This document shows, piece after piece, positions 45,298 to 56,133 of a DNA stretch of 64,000 nt. Under the pieces are notes generated by a model. It saw only the letters and a program-made list of their open reading frames with translations, was not told where the DNA came from and did no database searches. Source of the DNA: Halomonas sp. HAL1 (GTDB taxonomy: Bacteria; Pseudomonadota; Gammaproteobacteria; Pseudomonadales; Halomonadaceae); the NCBI RefSeq assembly GCF_030544485.1, contig NZ_CP130610.1, positions 186,001-250,000 on the forward strand, written 5' to 3'. The position numbers and the translations under genes were made by a program. How positions within the stretch are numbered: the stretch's first letter is position 1; every line of letters starts with the position of its first letter.

Positions 45298-46989
45298 ATG
45301 AACAGTGCTTTCGATACGCCTACCGCCTCGCTCGATGATCCCTACTATTACCTGACGAACTTTCGCTTCGTTTTGGCTTGGGTCGGGGAACGCCATGCTG
45401 ATCTGCTTACTGCAGACGAGCTTACTTTTCTTGAGCAGTTCGAACGGTTACCCCAGGCCTCTCAAGCACTGCTGGTGCGCATGGTCATGCGTAAAGGTGA
45501 GCTGTTTAGACTCAGCAAATTAAGCTATGCCGAGGTGGGTGACAGCGCTGAGGCAATAGCGCCATTGATCGCGCTGGACTGGGTCGATAACGATCCGGCG
45601 CTTAGCGTCGATGAGCTATTTAACCAGCTGCGCCTCGCCGAACTTCGCCACATGTTAGCCGATGAGATACGTGCCGCTGGGCTTAGCATGTCTAGCGCTA
45701 AAGCGGTGCTCTACGACACCTTAACGAGCCAACTGACACACACCGCACCCTTACAAGCATGGTGGCCTGATGCCAGCGATCAAATCGTGCGTCTCAAGGT
45801 AATGGAGACCTGCGACCGGCTGCGGCTGATGTTCTTTGGCAACCTGCGACAGGACTGGGCGGAGTTCGTGTTGACCGAGCTGGGGCTGCAACGCTTTGAG
45901 ACGGTGTCTTTTACGCCGCACTCTCGCGCCTTCCAATCGCGTCAGGAAGTGGATACCTACTTAGCGCTCCATCAACTGCGTCAACGTCTTGATGCAGGAG
46001 AATTGCCCCCTGATCTACATATTGAGGTGCCGCCGCGCGCGGATAACCGTTGGCTCGCTACGCGGCGTGCACGGTTGCTGCTGCAGTTGGGCCGAGAGGC
46101 AGAGCGTAGCGGAGATGCAGCGCTGGCGCTGACGCTTTATCGCGACTCTAACAGCAGCGAAGCGCGGATACGCCAGCTTCGGGTGTTGGAAAGGCAGGGC
46201 GAGCATCGGGTTGCCTTTGAATTGGCGAGCAAGGCACTTAATAGCAGCCCCAATGAGACAGAGCACCAAGCGCTGGCGCGGCTGCTGCCACGCTTGCAGC
46301 GGCGGCTTAAACTGCCTGCTTCGCCGAGTGACCCGGAGCCCGCCCATGAGCGTTGGGACTTGCAATTACCGGGGCCGCAAAGCGTTGAGCGCGCCGTAGC
46401 TCAAACCCTTAGCGAGCCCCAGGCACCCGTCTGCTATGTGGAGAACAGCCTGATCACGGGGCTGTTTGGTTTGCTCTGTTGGCCGGCGATTTTTGCTCCA
46501 CTGCCGGGCGCTTTCTTCCACCCTTTTCATAATGGCCCAGCGGATTTGTATCGCGACGATTTTGTGGCGCGTCGGCGTGATCTTTTCGATGCATGCCTAG
46601 GGAGCTTGGAAGACGGCAGCTACCGCGAAGTCATTCAGACGACTTGGCGCGAGAAAGCGGGCCTTTCATCGCCGTTTGTTCACTGGGCAATCGTTGATGA
46701 AGCGCTCATTGAGCTCGCACTGGCATGTATCCCACCTGAGCACCTTCGACACTGTTTTGAGCGGCTGCTGGGCGATTTGAAAGCCAACCGGGCAGGGCTG
46801 CCGGATTTGATTCAGTTTATGCCTGACGCGCCAGCTGGCGAACCGCGCTACCGGATGATCGAAGTCAAAGGCCCCGGTGATAGGTTGCAGGATAACCAGC
46901 GCCGCTGGCTGACATTTTTTCACCGTCATGAGATGCCCGTCGCAGTGTGTTACGTGCGCTGGACCGCCAGCGACGAGTTTGAGGTATGA
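45298..46989 (+). CDS. FAN1-like VRR-NUC nuclease
   Basis: 563 residues. The C-terminal VRR-NUC domain is intact: GLPDLIQFMPDAP supplies the metal aspartate, YRMIEVKGPGDRLQDNQRRW the E-x-K and Q motif, and AVCYVRW the last strand. Upstream are a SAP-like region and the helical arrays expected of bacterial FAN1 (LYYLT-type N-terminus, HRVAFELASKALNSSPNETE). FAN1 nucleases incise DNA at flaps and interstrand crosslinks. Its stop overlaps the helicase start by 4 nt, so the two are made together. Confidence 0.92.
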   Translation: MNSAFDTPTASLDDPYYYLTNFRFVLAWVGERHADLLTADELTFLEQFERLPQASQALLVRMVMRKGELFRLSKLSYAEVGDSAEAIAPLIALDWVDNDPALSVDELFNQLRLAELRHMLADEIRAAGLSMSSAKAVLYDTLTSQLTHTAPLQAWWPDASDQIVRLKVMETCDRLRLMFFGNLRQDWAEFVLTELGLQRFETVSFTPHSRAFQSRQEVDTYLALHQLRQRLDAGELPPDLHIEVPPRADNRWLATRRARLLLQLGREAERSGDAALALTLYRDSNSSEARIRQLRVLERQGEHRVAFELASKALNSSPNETEHQALARLLPRLQRRLKLPASPSDPEPAHERWDLQLPGPQSVERAVAQTLSEPQAPVCYVENSLITGLFGLLCWPAIFAPLPGAFFHPFHNGPADLYRDDFVARRRDLFDACLGSLEDGSYREVIQTTWREKAGLSSPFVHWAIVDEALIELALACIPPEHLRHCFERLLGDLKANRAGLPDLIQFMPDAPAGEPRYRMIEVKGPGDRLQDNQRRWLTFFHRHEMPVAVCYVRWTASDEFEV

Positions 46990-49280
46990 GTGCGACCTAT
47001 CGCGTGGCGGTGCGGGCACTGTGTGATTTCACTGCCCGTGAAGGGGATCTCGATCACCGTTTTACCCCTGCGCCCAGCGCGCGGGATGGCATCGAAGGGC
47101 ACTCTCTTGTCGCTAGCCGACGCGGGGCAGACTATATTGCCGAACTGCCGCTGTCGGGTGCCTTTGAGGGATTGGTCGTCACGGGCCGAGCGGATGGTTT
47201 TGACCCCGTGGCCAATCGCCTGGAAGAGATTAAAACCTATCGCGGCAGCTTGGAGCGCATGGCGGATAATCAGCGTGCGCTGCACTGGGCGCAGGTAAAA
47301 GTCTACGGCGCGCTGCTATGTGCAGAGCGAAGCCTTGAGCAGATCACCTTGACGCTGGTTTACCTGGATATTGCCAGCGGTAAAGAGACGCTACTGAGTC
47401 AAGACGCCAGCGCCGCCGAGCTGCAGGCGTTCTTTGCCTCCCAGTGCCGCCGCTTTCTTAGCTGGGCGAAACAGGAGGCAGACCATCGCCAGCGCCGAAA
47501 CGCTGGCCTACAAACCCTGCGCTTTCCCCACGCTGCATTCCGCCCCGGCCAGCGTGAACTTGCCGAAGACGTTTATAAAGCCGCCAGCACCGGGCGCTGC
47601 CTACTCGCCCAGGCGCCCACCGGCATTGGTAAAACGCTGGGCACGCTGTTCCCCATGCTTTTGGCGATGCCGCGACAGCAGCTGGATCGCATCGCCTTTC
47701 TGACCATGAAAACCCCCGGCCGCCGTTTGGCGTTGGATGCTCTCGCCACGCTGCGCGCCAGCCAGAGCGATGAAGCCCAGCCCTTGCGTGTGCTTGAGCT
47801 GGTGGCGCGTGATAAGGCCTGCGAATACCCCGATCGCGCCTGCCATGGCGAGTCTTGCCCGCTCGCTGCCGGTTTTTACGATCGTTTACCTGCTGCCCGT
47901 CAAGCGGCGGTGGAGAAGGGGTGGCTGGATCGCGAAGCGCTGCGCGAAGTGGCGTTGGCGCATGATGTTTGCCCCTATTATCTCGGCCAGGAACTAGCGC
48001 GCTGGGCGGATATGATCGTCGGTGACGTTAACCACTGGTTCGATAGCCACGCCCTGCTGCACGGTTTGGCCCAGGCCAACGAATGGCGAACGGGCGTGCT
48101 GGTCGATGAAGCGCATAACCTGGTGGAGCGCGCCCGCGGCATGTATAGCGCCGAGCTCGATCAGCAGCGCTTTAATCGCATACGCCGTACATCTCCCAAA
48201 GCGCTGGCGGGGCCTTTGGGGCGCTTAGCCCGCCAGTGGCAAAATGTGGTTAAAGACGCGGAGCTGGAAAATGAGGGTGGTCAGGGTAAACCAGCCTACC
48301 GACTGCTAACGGCGCTACCCGATAAGCTGGTGGCTGCCGCTCAGCAAGTAGGGTCTGCCATCACTGATTATCTTGGCGAGCACCCCGAGCAAACCAGTTT
48401 TGAACTTCAAGAACTGCTGTTTGAGGCGCTGGCGTTTTGTCGGCTGGCGGAGCGCTTTGGTGAGCATTCGCTGTGTGATATTACTCGCCATGGCCGCGGG
48501 CGGGCCGTGCTCGGGTTACGCAACCTGATACCCGCCGACTTTCTGTCTGCACGGTTTAACGCCGCGCACTCAGTGGTGCTGTTTTCAGCCACGTTAAATC
48601 CCGCTCACTACTATCGGGATCTATTGGGTTTGCCGGAGAATACGCCCTGGCGCGAGGTCGTTTCCCCTTTCAGCGCGCACCAGCTTGAAGTGCGTATTCG
48701 CAGCGATATTTCGACCCGTTTTCGTGATCGAGAGGCATCGATTGAGCCGATGGTGGCAACCATGTCGCAGCAGTATCAGCGCAAACCGGGCCACTACTTG
48801 GCGTTCTTCAGCAGCTTTGCCTATCTGGAAGCCGCGCTGAACCACTTTCGCGAGGCGCACCCAGGCGTGCCCGTTTTCAGCCAAACCCGTGGCATGCCCG
48901 AGGCAGCGCGGGAGGCGTTTCTAGCGCGCTTTACGCCCAGCGGAAAAGGCATCGGCTTTGCGGTGTTGGGCGGCGCCTTTGCGGAAGGTATCGACCTGCC
49001 CGGCGACCGGTTGATTGGCGCTTTTATTGCCACGCTGGGGCTGCCGCCGTTTAACGATTTTAACGAAGCGCTTAAAGCACGGCTAAACGCGCGCTTTGGT
49101 AAAGGTGACGATTACACTTATCGCATTCCCGGCATGATCAAGGTGGTGCAGGCAGCAGGGCGAGTGATTCGCAGTCCTGAAGATGAGGGCGTTGTGGTAT
49201 TAATGGATGATCGTTTTGCCCAGGCCAGCGTGCGCTCGCTATTGCCAAGCTGGTGGTCGCTGGGAAATCCCAACCCATAA
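46986..49280 (+). CDS. XPD/DinG-type helicase with N-terminal nuclease-like domain
   Basis: 764 residues. About residues 60-130 hold a PD-(D/E)XK-like core (VTGRADGFD, then EEIKTYRG and QVKVYGAL). The helicase core has Walker A QAPTGIGKTLGTLFP, an Fe-S cysteine set (ACEYPDRACHGESCP and later DVCPYY), DEAH box GVLVDEAHNLVERA, and motif VI QAAGRVIRSPEDEGVV. Superfamily 2 helicases of this kind unwind 5'-3'. Coupling to the FAN1-like nuclease indicates a joint repair function, perhaps for crosslinks or branched DNA. Confidence 0.9.
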   Translation: MSATYRVAVRALCDFTAREGDLDHRFTPAPSARDGIEGHSLVASRRGADYIAELPLSGAFEGLVVTGRADGFDPVANRLEEIKTYRGSLERMADNQRALHWAQVKVYGALLCAERSLEQITLTLVYLDIASGKETLLSQDASAAELQAFFASQCRRFLSWAKQEADHRQRRNAGLQTLRFPHAAFRPGQRELAEDVYKAASTGRCLLAQAPTGIGKTLGTLFPMLLAMPRQQLDRIAFLTMKTPGRRLALDALATLRASQSDEAQPLRVLELVARDKACEYPDRACHGESCPLAAGFYDRLPAARQAAVEKGWLDREALREVALAHDVCPYYLGQELARWADMIVGDVNHWFDSHALLHGLAQANEWRTGVLVDEAHNLVERARGMYSAELDQQRFNRIRRTSPKALAGPLGRLARQWQNVVKDAELENEGGQGKPAYRLLTALPDKLVAAAQQVGSAITDYLGEHPEQTSFELQELLFEALAFCRLAERFGEHSLCDITRHGRGRAVLGLRNLIPADFLSARFNAAHSVVLFSATLNPAHYYRDLLGLPENTPWREVVSPFSAHQLEVRIRSDISTRFRDREASIEPMVATMSQQYQRKPGHYLAFFSSFAYLEAALNHFREAHPGVPVFSQTRGMPEAAREAFLARFTPSGKGIGFAVLGGAFAEGIDLPGDRLIGAFIATLGLPPFNDFNEALKARLNARFGKGDDYTYRIPGMIKVVQAAGRVIRSPEDEGVVVLMDDRFAQASVRSLLPSWWSLGNPNP

Positions 49281-49301
49281 TTTAGGACCCTAACGCGAGC
49301 T

Positions 49302-50084
49302 ATGACAGATTTACTCTGGTACCAGTATGCGCTGATCGGACTGATATTTGCCTGGAGCGGTTTTGTGCGCACCAGCCTAGGGTTTGGAGGCGCTGTACTG
49401 GCGCTGCCGTTCCTACTGCTAGTGACAAACGAACCTCTGGTGTTCTTACCGATTATTGCTATTCATCTACTGATTTTCTCTAGTTGGATTGCCTGGAACG
49501 GACATCGCCAACTGCAGAAAGAGGGCGTGGGATCCGATTCCCCAGAGAGCAATATCGATTGGAGGTACCTATTCAAAGCCCTGAAAATCATGATCATCCC
49601 CAAGCTGATTGGGGTGGTGGGGCTGTTAACGCTGCCCGCTCAAGTCATGACCAGCATTATTTTCGGCATTGTGTTCATTTATGCCATTGGCTACGTCCTC
49701 AACAGACCGTTCAAGAGTAAAAACAAATATGTCGACTACGTGCTGCTGGCACTCGGGGGGTATGTCAGCGGTACTTCGCTGATTGGCGCGCCGCTCATTG
49801 TGGCGGTATTCGCTGCACATGTGGCCAAGGAGCAGTTGCGGGATACCATGTTTGTGCTGTGGTTTATTCTGGTGGTCATTAAGATGGTCTCGTTCCTGAT
49901 CGCAGGCGTAGACCTCCAACTTATCCACCAGCTGTGGCTGCTGCCCTGTGCATTCATTGGTCACTTGGCGGGCGAGAAAGCCCACCGCTATATGCTGAAA
50001 GCGGACACCGGGCTATTTTTTCGCGTGCTGGGCGCAGTGCTGATTCTGGTCAGTGTCGTTGGGTTGATTCACCCGCCCGCATGA
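49302..50084 (+). CDS. TSUP (TauE/SafE) family transporter
   Basis: 260 residues with about seven membrane helices. The family motif is near the N-terminus (WSGFVRTSLGFGGAVLALPF) and repeated in the second half (GGYVSGTSLIGAPLIVAVFA). TSUP proteins export or import sulfur-containing organic anions such as sulfoacetate or sulfite; the substrate is not evident. It starts 21 bp after the helicase stop but is functionally unrelated. Confidence 0.88.
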   Translation: MTDLLWYQYALIGLIFAWSGFVRTSLGFGGAVLALPFLLLVTNEPLVFLPIIAIHLLIFSSWIAWNGHRQLQKEGVGSDSPESNIDWRYLFKALKIMIIPKLIGVVGLLTLPAQVMTSIIFGIVFIYAIGYVLNRPFKSKNKYVDYVLLALGGYVSGTSLIGAPLIVAVFAAHVAKEQLRDTMFVLWFILVVIKMVSFLIAGVDLQLIHQLWLLPCAFIGHLAGEKAHRYMLKADTGLFFRVLGAVLILVSVVGLIHPPA

Positions 50085-50087
50085 CTC

Positions 50088-50109
50088 CAGGCGGCGTACT
50101 CGCCGCCTG
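50088..50109. terminator. Stem between convergent transporter genes
   Basis: CAGGCGGCG and CGCCGCCTG form a perfect 9-bp stem around TACT, lying exactly between the two stop codons. The U-tracts are weak, so termination in both directions is probable but not certain. Confidence 0.6.
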
Positions 50110-51300
50110 TTAAAGTTGGCTGTCTGCCTTAAGCGTCGTCTTGCCCAGGATGATCAGGACGACGGCCAGCAGTCCGCACACCACTGCCATGCCGGTAAAC
50201 ACATTGCGCAGCGACTCCAGCCAGGTGACCGCCGGGGCGACCACCACCGGGGAGACAAACTGGCCGAAAAAGAAGGTCGAGGTAAAACCGCCAAACACCC
50301 GGCCGCGCACCCGCTGCGGGGTGATTCGCATCAGCCACGTGGTGGTATTCGGCATAAAGGCGCCAAGGCCAAAACCGGAAATGGCCGCACCGACAATGGC
50401 CATGGCGTAGCTTTGGGTGAAGCCGACGATTAAAAAGCCGGTCGCCGCCAGCAAGAACCCTAAGACATAGATCGTCATCACCGACAGAAACGGTTTGTAG
50501 TAGCCGTAGCCAAAGGCAACGATGCTAGCCGTTAGCGCTGACATAGAGAGTGCGATGCCTATCGCTACACCGCTGATTTGCCCCTGTTGTGAGAGCAGAA
50601 AGGGCAGTTGCGCTGGGAACATATAAAACATCGCCATACTGATCATGGCGATCAGATAGGCAAGGCCGGTCCGGCCAATATCTACCTTGATGGGCTCATC
50701 GCTGGTGTCACTGCTGTTGCCATCGCTGGATTTGGGTTCCTGAAGAATCGCCCAGGCGTAGGGCAATAGCAGCACGCCGGTCATATAGAGTAAAAAAGGG
50801 CCGCGCCAACTCCAGTCGGAAAGTAGCCCGCCCAGGTTAATAAAGATTACCCCGCCCAGCGCCATGCAGCTGCTTTGCAGCCCCAAAAAACGGGCGCGTT
50901 CGGCGCTGTCAAAGTAATCCCCTACCAACGTAGTGCTAATGCTGAGAATACCGGCCACCGCGATTCCCATGAGCGCCCGGGAGCTCAACAGCAGATCTAC
51001 ACGATCAATGAAGAAACCCGCGACCCCCGCAAAACCGTAGATGCCCAGCATCATGAGCAGCAATTTCTTACGCCCAAACCGGTCAGCCAGATAGCCCATC
51101 AGCGGGCTGAACAGGGTAATCATCAGCGCTGGAATGGTCAGGATCAGTTGAATGATCACTTGGGGCTGATCAGGGAAGTGGCGGCTAATACCCGGCAGCG
51201 CAGGCGCAATAATCGCCCCCGACATCACGGTCATGGTGCTGGTAAAAAGGAGTACGGCCTTAATATGCGTTAACTGGCTAATGGTCTTTTTCCATATCAA
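50110..51300 (-). CDS. MFS transporter
   Basis: 396 residues with twelve membrane helices. The MFS motif A is GYLADRFGRKKLLL between helices 2 and 3, and motif C-like GVIFINLGGLLSDWSWRGPF occurs in helix 5. FGLGAFMPNTTTWLMRITPQ marks helix 10-11. It resembles drug/proton antiporter-type exporters. The substrate is unknown. It is monocistronic. Confidence 0.9.
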   Translation of the reverse strand: MIWKKTISQLTHIKAVLLFTSTMTVMSGAIIAPALPGISRHFPDQPQVIIQLILTIPALMITLFSPLMGYLADRFGRKKLLLMMLGIYGFAGVAGFFIDRVDLLLSSRALMGIAVAGILSISTTLVGDYFDSAERARFLGLQSSCMALGGVIFINLGGLLSDWSWRGPFLLYMTGVLLLPYAWAILQEPKSSDGNSSDTSDEPIKVDIGRTGLAYLIAMISMAMFYMFPAQLPFLLSQQGQISGVAIGIALSMSALTASIVAFGYGYYKPFLSVMTIYVLGFLLAATGFLIVGFTQSYAMAIVGAAISGFGLGAFMPNTTTWLMRITPQRVRGRVFGGFTSTFFFGQFVSPVVVAPAVTWLESLRNVFTGMAVVCGLLAVVLIILGKTTLKADSQL

Positions 51301-51435
51301 AAGAAGGGAGAGTATTTAAAGCACAAACGCCAATCGTAGCATAGTTGTTAGCAGGCTATTTTGTTATTGAGTAGCGTGTTTAATAGGCAGTAGTAGCGAG
51401 TACTACCTATATGTCACCTAGCAAGAGGCGCAACA

Positions 51436-51475
51436 AAAAACGGCCACTTGCTGTGTTAGCTAAGTGGCCGTTTTT
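51436..51475 (-). terminator. Terminator of the tRNA-Pro transcript
   Basis: AAAAACGGCCACTT and AAGTGGCCGTTTTT form a 14-bp perfect stem with a 12-nt loop, 11 bp downstream of the tRNA on the minus strand. Tracts on both sides allow bidirectional action. Confidence 0.9.
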
Positions 51476-51486
51476 AATAGTGTTCT

Positions 51487-51563
51487 TGGTCGGAATAGCA
51501 GGATTCGAACCTACGACCTCTGCCTCCCGAAGGCAGCGCTCTACCAAGCTGAGCTATATTCCG
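51487..51563 (-). tRNA. tRNA-Pro, anticodon CGG
   Basis: 77 nt on the minus strand. The acceptor arms CGGAATA and TATTCCG pair fully, with discriminator A and encoded CCA. The anticodon stem CTGCC/GGCAG encloses TTCGGGA, giving CGG, which reads the proline codon CCG. The T-arm has GTTCGAATC. A consensus promoter lies upstream and a terminator downstream. Confidence 0.97.
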
Positions 51564-51597
51564 AAGGTTGTCGAGCTGTGCTCAACAACGGAGGTGG

Positions 51598-51626
51598 ATC
51601 ATACTTAGCCAGACGTATTTTTTCAA
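51598..51626 (-). promoter_or_regulatory. Sigma-70 promoter of tRNA-Pro
   Basis: On the minus strand TTGAAA (51626-51621), a 17-nt spacer and TATGAT (51603-51598), ending 34 bp before the tRNA. Confidence 0.85.
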
Positions 51627-51653
51627 GTCTTCGGCGGTGTGATCTAGCAATTT

Positions 51654-52658
51654 TTATGCTTGGCGATCAACCGCTAAGCGAGCCAACTGGGCCATGCTGT
51701 CGCGGTAGGCGCTGGGTGGCAAGGCTTCTAACTGCTGCAAGGCTTTATCGGCCATCTCTTCGGCACGCTGGCGGGTGTAGTCGAGTGCGCCGGTGGCGTG
51801 AATAATTTCTAGCACGGCGTCGAGTTGCTCAAGCCCGCCATCGCGAATCACCTGGCGAATCAGCTTGGCCTGTTCCGGCGTGCCTTGCTCCATGGCGTGG
51901 ATCAGCGGCAACGTCGGCTTGCCTTCGGCTAGATCGTCGCCAACGTTTTTGCCCATGGCATCGGCGTCGCCCTGGTAGTCCAGCAGGTCGTCAATCAGTT
52001 GGAAGGCGAGACCCAGGTAGCGGCCATAATACTGGAGTGCTTGCTCTTGCTCCGGCGTTGCTTCTGCCAGCACCGCACCGCTGTGGGAAGCCGCTTCAAA
52101 CAGCATGGCGGTTTTACCCAAAATGGTCTCGAAGTAATCCTCTTCTGAGATGCTGGGGTTGCCGATATTGGTCAACTGCAGCACTTCGCCTTCGGCGATG
52201 ATGCAGGTGGCGCCGGAAAGAATTGCCATGATGCGCATCGAGCCGACATCAACCATCATTTGAAACGAGCGGGCATAGAGAAAGTCACCAACCAATACCG
52301 ATGGTGCATTGCCCCAGGCATCGTTGGCGGTTTTCTTGCCGCGGCGCATATGTGATTCGTCCACCACGTCATCGTGCAGCAGCGTGGAGGTGTGCATAAA
52401 CTCGATCAGCGTGGCCAGCGGTATATGCTTGTCGCCGGTGTAGTCGAGCGAGCGGGCGGCCAGTAGCGCCAATAAAGGGCGCAACCGCTTGCCACCGCTT
52501 TCGGTAATGTACTGGCCGATGGTTTCAACCAGCGGTACCTTGGAATTGAGCTGCTCGACAATTGTGCGGTTGACGGCGGCGAAGTCATCGGCCACCACGG
52601 CGTGCAGCGGTGAAGGCGTTGGGCTGACGGGCTGGGCTGAGGAGACGTTGGCGGTCAT
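51654..52658 (-). CDS. ispB: Octaprenyl diphosphate synthase
   Basis: 334 residues of the trans-isoprenyl diphosphate synthase family. The first Asp-rich motif is LLHDDVVDESHMRRG and the second LIDDLLDYQGD, with KRLRP and GKTAMLFEAA between. It elongates farnesyl diphosphate to the ubiquinone side chain. Its location divergent from rplU-rpmA-obgE is the standard gammaproteobacterial arrangement, which supports IspB over geranylgeranyl or farnesyl synthases. Confidence 0.95.
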   Translation of the reverse strand: MTANVSSAQPVSPTPSPLHAVVADDFAAVNRTIVEQLNSKVPLVETIGQYITESGGKRLRPLLALLAARSLDYTGDKHIPLATLIEFMHTSTLLHDDVVDESHMRRGKKTANDAWGNAPSVLVGDFLYARSFQMMVDVGSMRIMAILSGATCIIAEGEVLQLTNIGNPSISEEDYFETILGKTAMLFEAASHSGAVLAEATPEQEQALQYYGRYLGLAFQLIDDLLDYQGDADAMGKNVGDDLAEGKPTLPLIHAMEQGTPEQAKLIRQVIRDGGLEQLDAVLEIIHATGALDYTRQRAEEMADKALQQLEALPPSAYRDSMAQLARLAVDRQA

Positions 52659-52985
52659 GGAATCCGTTCATCGCGGCAGATGGAGGCGGTAAGTGCCGCC
52701 CGTAGTTGTGGTGTAGATGTGGTCATGTGTTGGGGTCATGCTATGGGGCTGCCTGTTGGGCGTCAAGATACGAGCGACGGTTACACTTTAGTTGTTAACG
52801 GGCTTGGCAATTGACAACGGCCTGTGGTCTTGTGGTAAGCATAGATAGTCGTTATAATCCGCGACCCACTCATCATGCTCCCTGTCAGATGGCTCCAAAA
52901 GGGGCGCCACTCGCAGCAGGTCGATAAGAGCGTAAGGCGATGAGCGCTGCCGAAAGCGGCATTAACGACAAGTCCGGAGAGCGAC
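52659..52985. other. Divergent promoter region between ispB and rplU
   Basis: 327 bp with no gene. It contains the rplU promoter. The 120-bp leader between that promoter and rplU may carry L21 autoregulatory structure, but I could not identify a specific fold. Confidence 0.6.
52830..52858 (+). promoter_or_regulatory. Sigma-70 promoter of rplU-rpmA
   Basis: TTGTGG, a 17-nt spacer and a perfect TATAAT (52853-52858). Transcription would begin near 52865, giving a 120-nt leader. Confidence 0.8.
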
Positions 52986-53297
52986 ATGTACGCAATTATT
53001 AAAAGCGGTGGCAAACAGTACCGCGTTCAAGAAGGTCAAACGCTCAAACTCGAGAAAATCGAAGTCGCCACCGGCGAAACGATCGAGTTTGACGAAGTGC
53101 TGATGGTTGCAGACGGCGATGACTTCAACATCGGTGCGCCGATGCTTAGTGGTGCTAAAGTCTCTGCCGAAGTGGTTTCCCACGGCCGTGGCGATAAAGT
53201 GACCATCATCAAGTTCCGTCGTCGTAAGCACAGCATGAAGCGTCAGGGCCACCGCCAGTGGTTCACTGAAGTCAAAATTACCGGAATTTCTGCGTAA
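52986..53297 (+). CDS. rplU: 50S ribosomal protein L21
   Basis: 103 residues, [20 protein letters not shown] onward, with the C-terminal [20 protein letters not shown] typical of bL21. It binds 23S rRNA in the large subunit. GGAG precedes the ATG. It is followed 29 bp later by rpmA. Confidence 0.98.
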   Translation: MYAIIKSGGKQYRVQEGQTLKLEKIEVATGETIEFDEVLMVADGDDFNIGAPMLSGAKVSAEVVSHGRGDKVTIIKFRRRKHSMKRQGHRQWFTEVKITGISA

Positions 53298-53326
53298 GCG
53301 GTCAATTCCCTTAGGAGGATTTTGCA

Positions 53327-53584
53327 ATGGCACATAAAAAGGCAGCCGGCTCCACGCGTAACGGTCGCGATTCCGAGTCCAAACGGTTAGGTGTAAAACT
53401 CTTCGGTGGCCAAGCGGCAACTGCGGGTAACATCATCGTGCGTCAGCGCGGCACGCGTTTCCACGCGGGCACAGGCGTCGGCCTAGGTCGTGACCACACA
53501 CTGTTCGCGCTGAGCGACGGTTTTGTGAAGTTTGAGACCAAAGGCCCGAAAAACCGTAAGTTCGTTAGCATCGTTTCTGCCTAA
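53327..53584 (+). CDS. rpmA: 50S ribosomal protein L27
   Basis: 85 residues, [20 protein letters not shown] onward. The flexible N-terminal tail reaches the peptidyl-transferase centre. [20 protein letters not shown] is typical. AGGAGG precedes the ATG. A strong terminator follows. Confidence 0.98.
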   Translation: MAHKKAAGSTRNGRDSESKRLGVKLFGGQAATAGNIIVRQRGTRFHAGTGVGLGRDHTLFALSDGFVKFETKGPKNRKFVSIVSA

Positions 53585-53619
53585 ACGGCTAGTGCTATGC
53601 TCGCGCTTGCGAGAAAAAA

Positions 53620-53645
53620 AGGCCCCGCTATGGCGGGGCTTTTTT
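53620..53645 (+). terminator. Terminator after rpmA
   Basis: AGGCCCCGC and GCGGGGCTT form a stable stem around TATG, followed by a T-run and preceded by an A-run. Confidence 0.93.
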
Positions 53646-53739
53646 GTCGGTTAAATCTCTTTTCCAATACGCTTTACCACGGTTCTTTATCAGCATACTG
53701 ATGGGAACAAAGGGTTGGAAAAAAAGTAGTGCATATTAG

Positions 53740-54954
<1,215 letters not shown>

Positions 54955-54982
54955 TGTCAGTGCCTGGTGAAGGTGGGGTGGC

Positions 54983-56122
54983 ATGGAAAGTAACGAGCAA
55001 ATCCTAGGGCGCAGTGCGCTGAGCCTTGCGCGGCGGGTCGTGGTGAAGATTGGCAGTGCGCTACTCACTAACGATGGCCGTGGCCTGGACGAAGCCGCTA
55101 TTGGCGGCTGGGTTGATCAAATTGCCGCCCTGCATCAGCAGGGGATAGAGGTAGTGCTGGTCTCTTCTGGCGCGGTGGCGGCGGGCATGGTGCGGCTGGG
55201 CTGGCAAGTGCGCCCCAGCGCTGTGCATGAGCTTCAGGCGGCCGCTGCCGTAGGCCAGAATGGTCTGACCCAGTGTTATGAACAACACTTTGCCCGCCAC
55301 AGCATGCTCACCGCGCAAATCCTGCTTACCCACGACGATCTTTCTAACCGCAAGCGCTACCTGAATGCGCTCTCTGCGCTACGCACGTTAGTAGAGATGC
55401 GCGTGGTGCCGGTAATCAATGAAAACGACACCGTCGTAACCGACGAGATCCGCTTCGGCGATAACGATACGCTAGGGGCGCTGGTCGCCAATCTGCTGGA
55501 AGCGGACGCGCTGCTGCTATTGACCGACCAGGAAGGCCTGTTTGACGCCGATCCGCGCCACAACCCCAACGCCCAGATGATTGCCGAAGAGCGTGCGGAC
55601 GACCCACGCCTAGCCGCTATGGCAGGCAGCGGGGGGGCGCTGGGGCGGGGTGGTATGACTACCAAAGTGCGCGCGGCACAGTTAGCGGCGCGCTCTGGGG
55701 CGGTCACGGTGATTGCTAGCGGTCGTCAGCCTGATGTGATCAATCGGATTATGGCGGGCGAGTCGTTAGGCACGCTGTTGCGCCCGGATCAAGTGCCCAT
55801 GGCGGCACGCAAGCGTTGGTTGGCGGGGCAATTGCAGGTGCGCGGCACGCTGGTGCTGGATGCCGGTGCGGTGAAAGTGCTGCGTGATAAAGGCTCTAGC
55901 CTATTAGCGGTCGGCGTGCGCAGTGTGCAGGGCAGCTTTAAGCGCGGTGATATGGTGGTGTGTGTGGATGAGCAGGGCGCCTCCGTGGCCAAGGGTCTGG
56001 TTAACTACGGCGTCGATGAGGCGCGCCAATTGGCAGGCCAGCCCAGCCACCAGATTGAAGCGATCCTTGGCTACGTGGAAGCCCACGAGCTGATTCACCG
56101 CGATAACCTTGTGGTGATATAA
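54983..56122 (+). CDS. proB: Glutamate 5-kinase
   Basis: 379 residues. The amino-acid kinase domain ([70 protein letters not shown]) is followed by a C-terminal PUA domain from about residue 285 ([20 protein letters not shown]). It makes glutamyl-5-phosphate, the first step of proline synthesis. Proline also serves as a compatible solute in halophiles. Confidence 0.97.
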   Translation: MESNEQILGRSALSLARRVVVKIGSALLTNDGRGLDEAAIGGWVDQIAALHQQGIEVVLVSSGAVAAGMVRLGWQVRPSAVHELQAAAAVGQNGLTQCYEQHFARHSMLTAQILLTHDDLSNRKRYLNALSALRTLVEMRVVPVINENDTVVTDEIRFGDNDTLGALVANLLEADALLLLTDQEGLFDADPRHNPNAQMIAEERADDPRLAAMAGSGGALGRGGMTTKVRAAQLAARSGAVTVIASGRQPDVINRIMAGESLGTLLRPDQVPMAARKRWLAGQLQVRGTLVLDAGAVKVLRDKGSSLLAVGVRSVQGSFKRGDMVVCVDEQGASVAKGLVNYGVDEARQLAGQPSHQIEAILGYVEAHELIHRDNLVVI

Positions 56123-56133
56123 ACGTATCGTCG

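Noticed and set aside
51411..51805. Plus-strand frames containing GIAGFEPTTSASRRQ and NSRIRTYDLCLPKAA
   Set aside because: They are antisense translations of the tRNA-Pro gene, a well-known source of spurious annotations.
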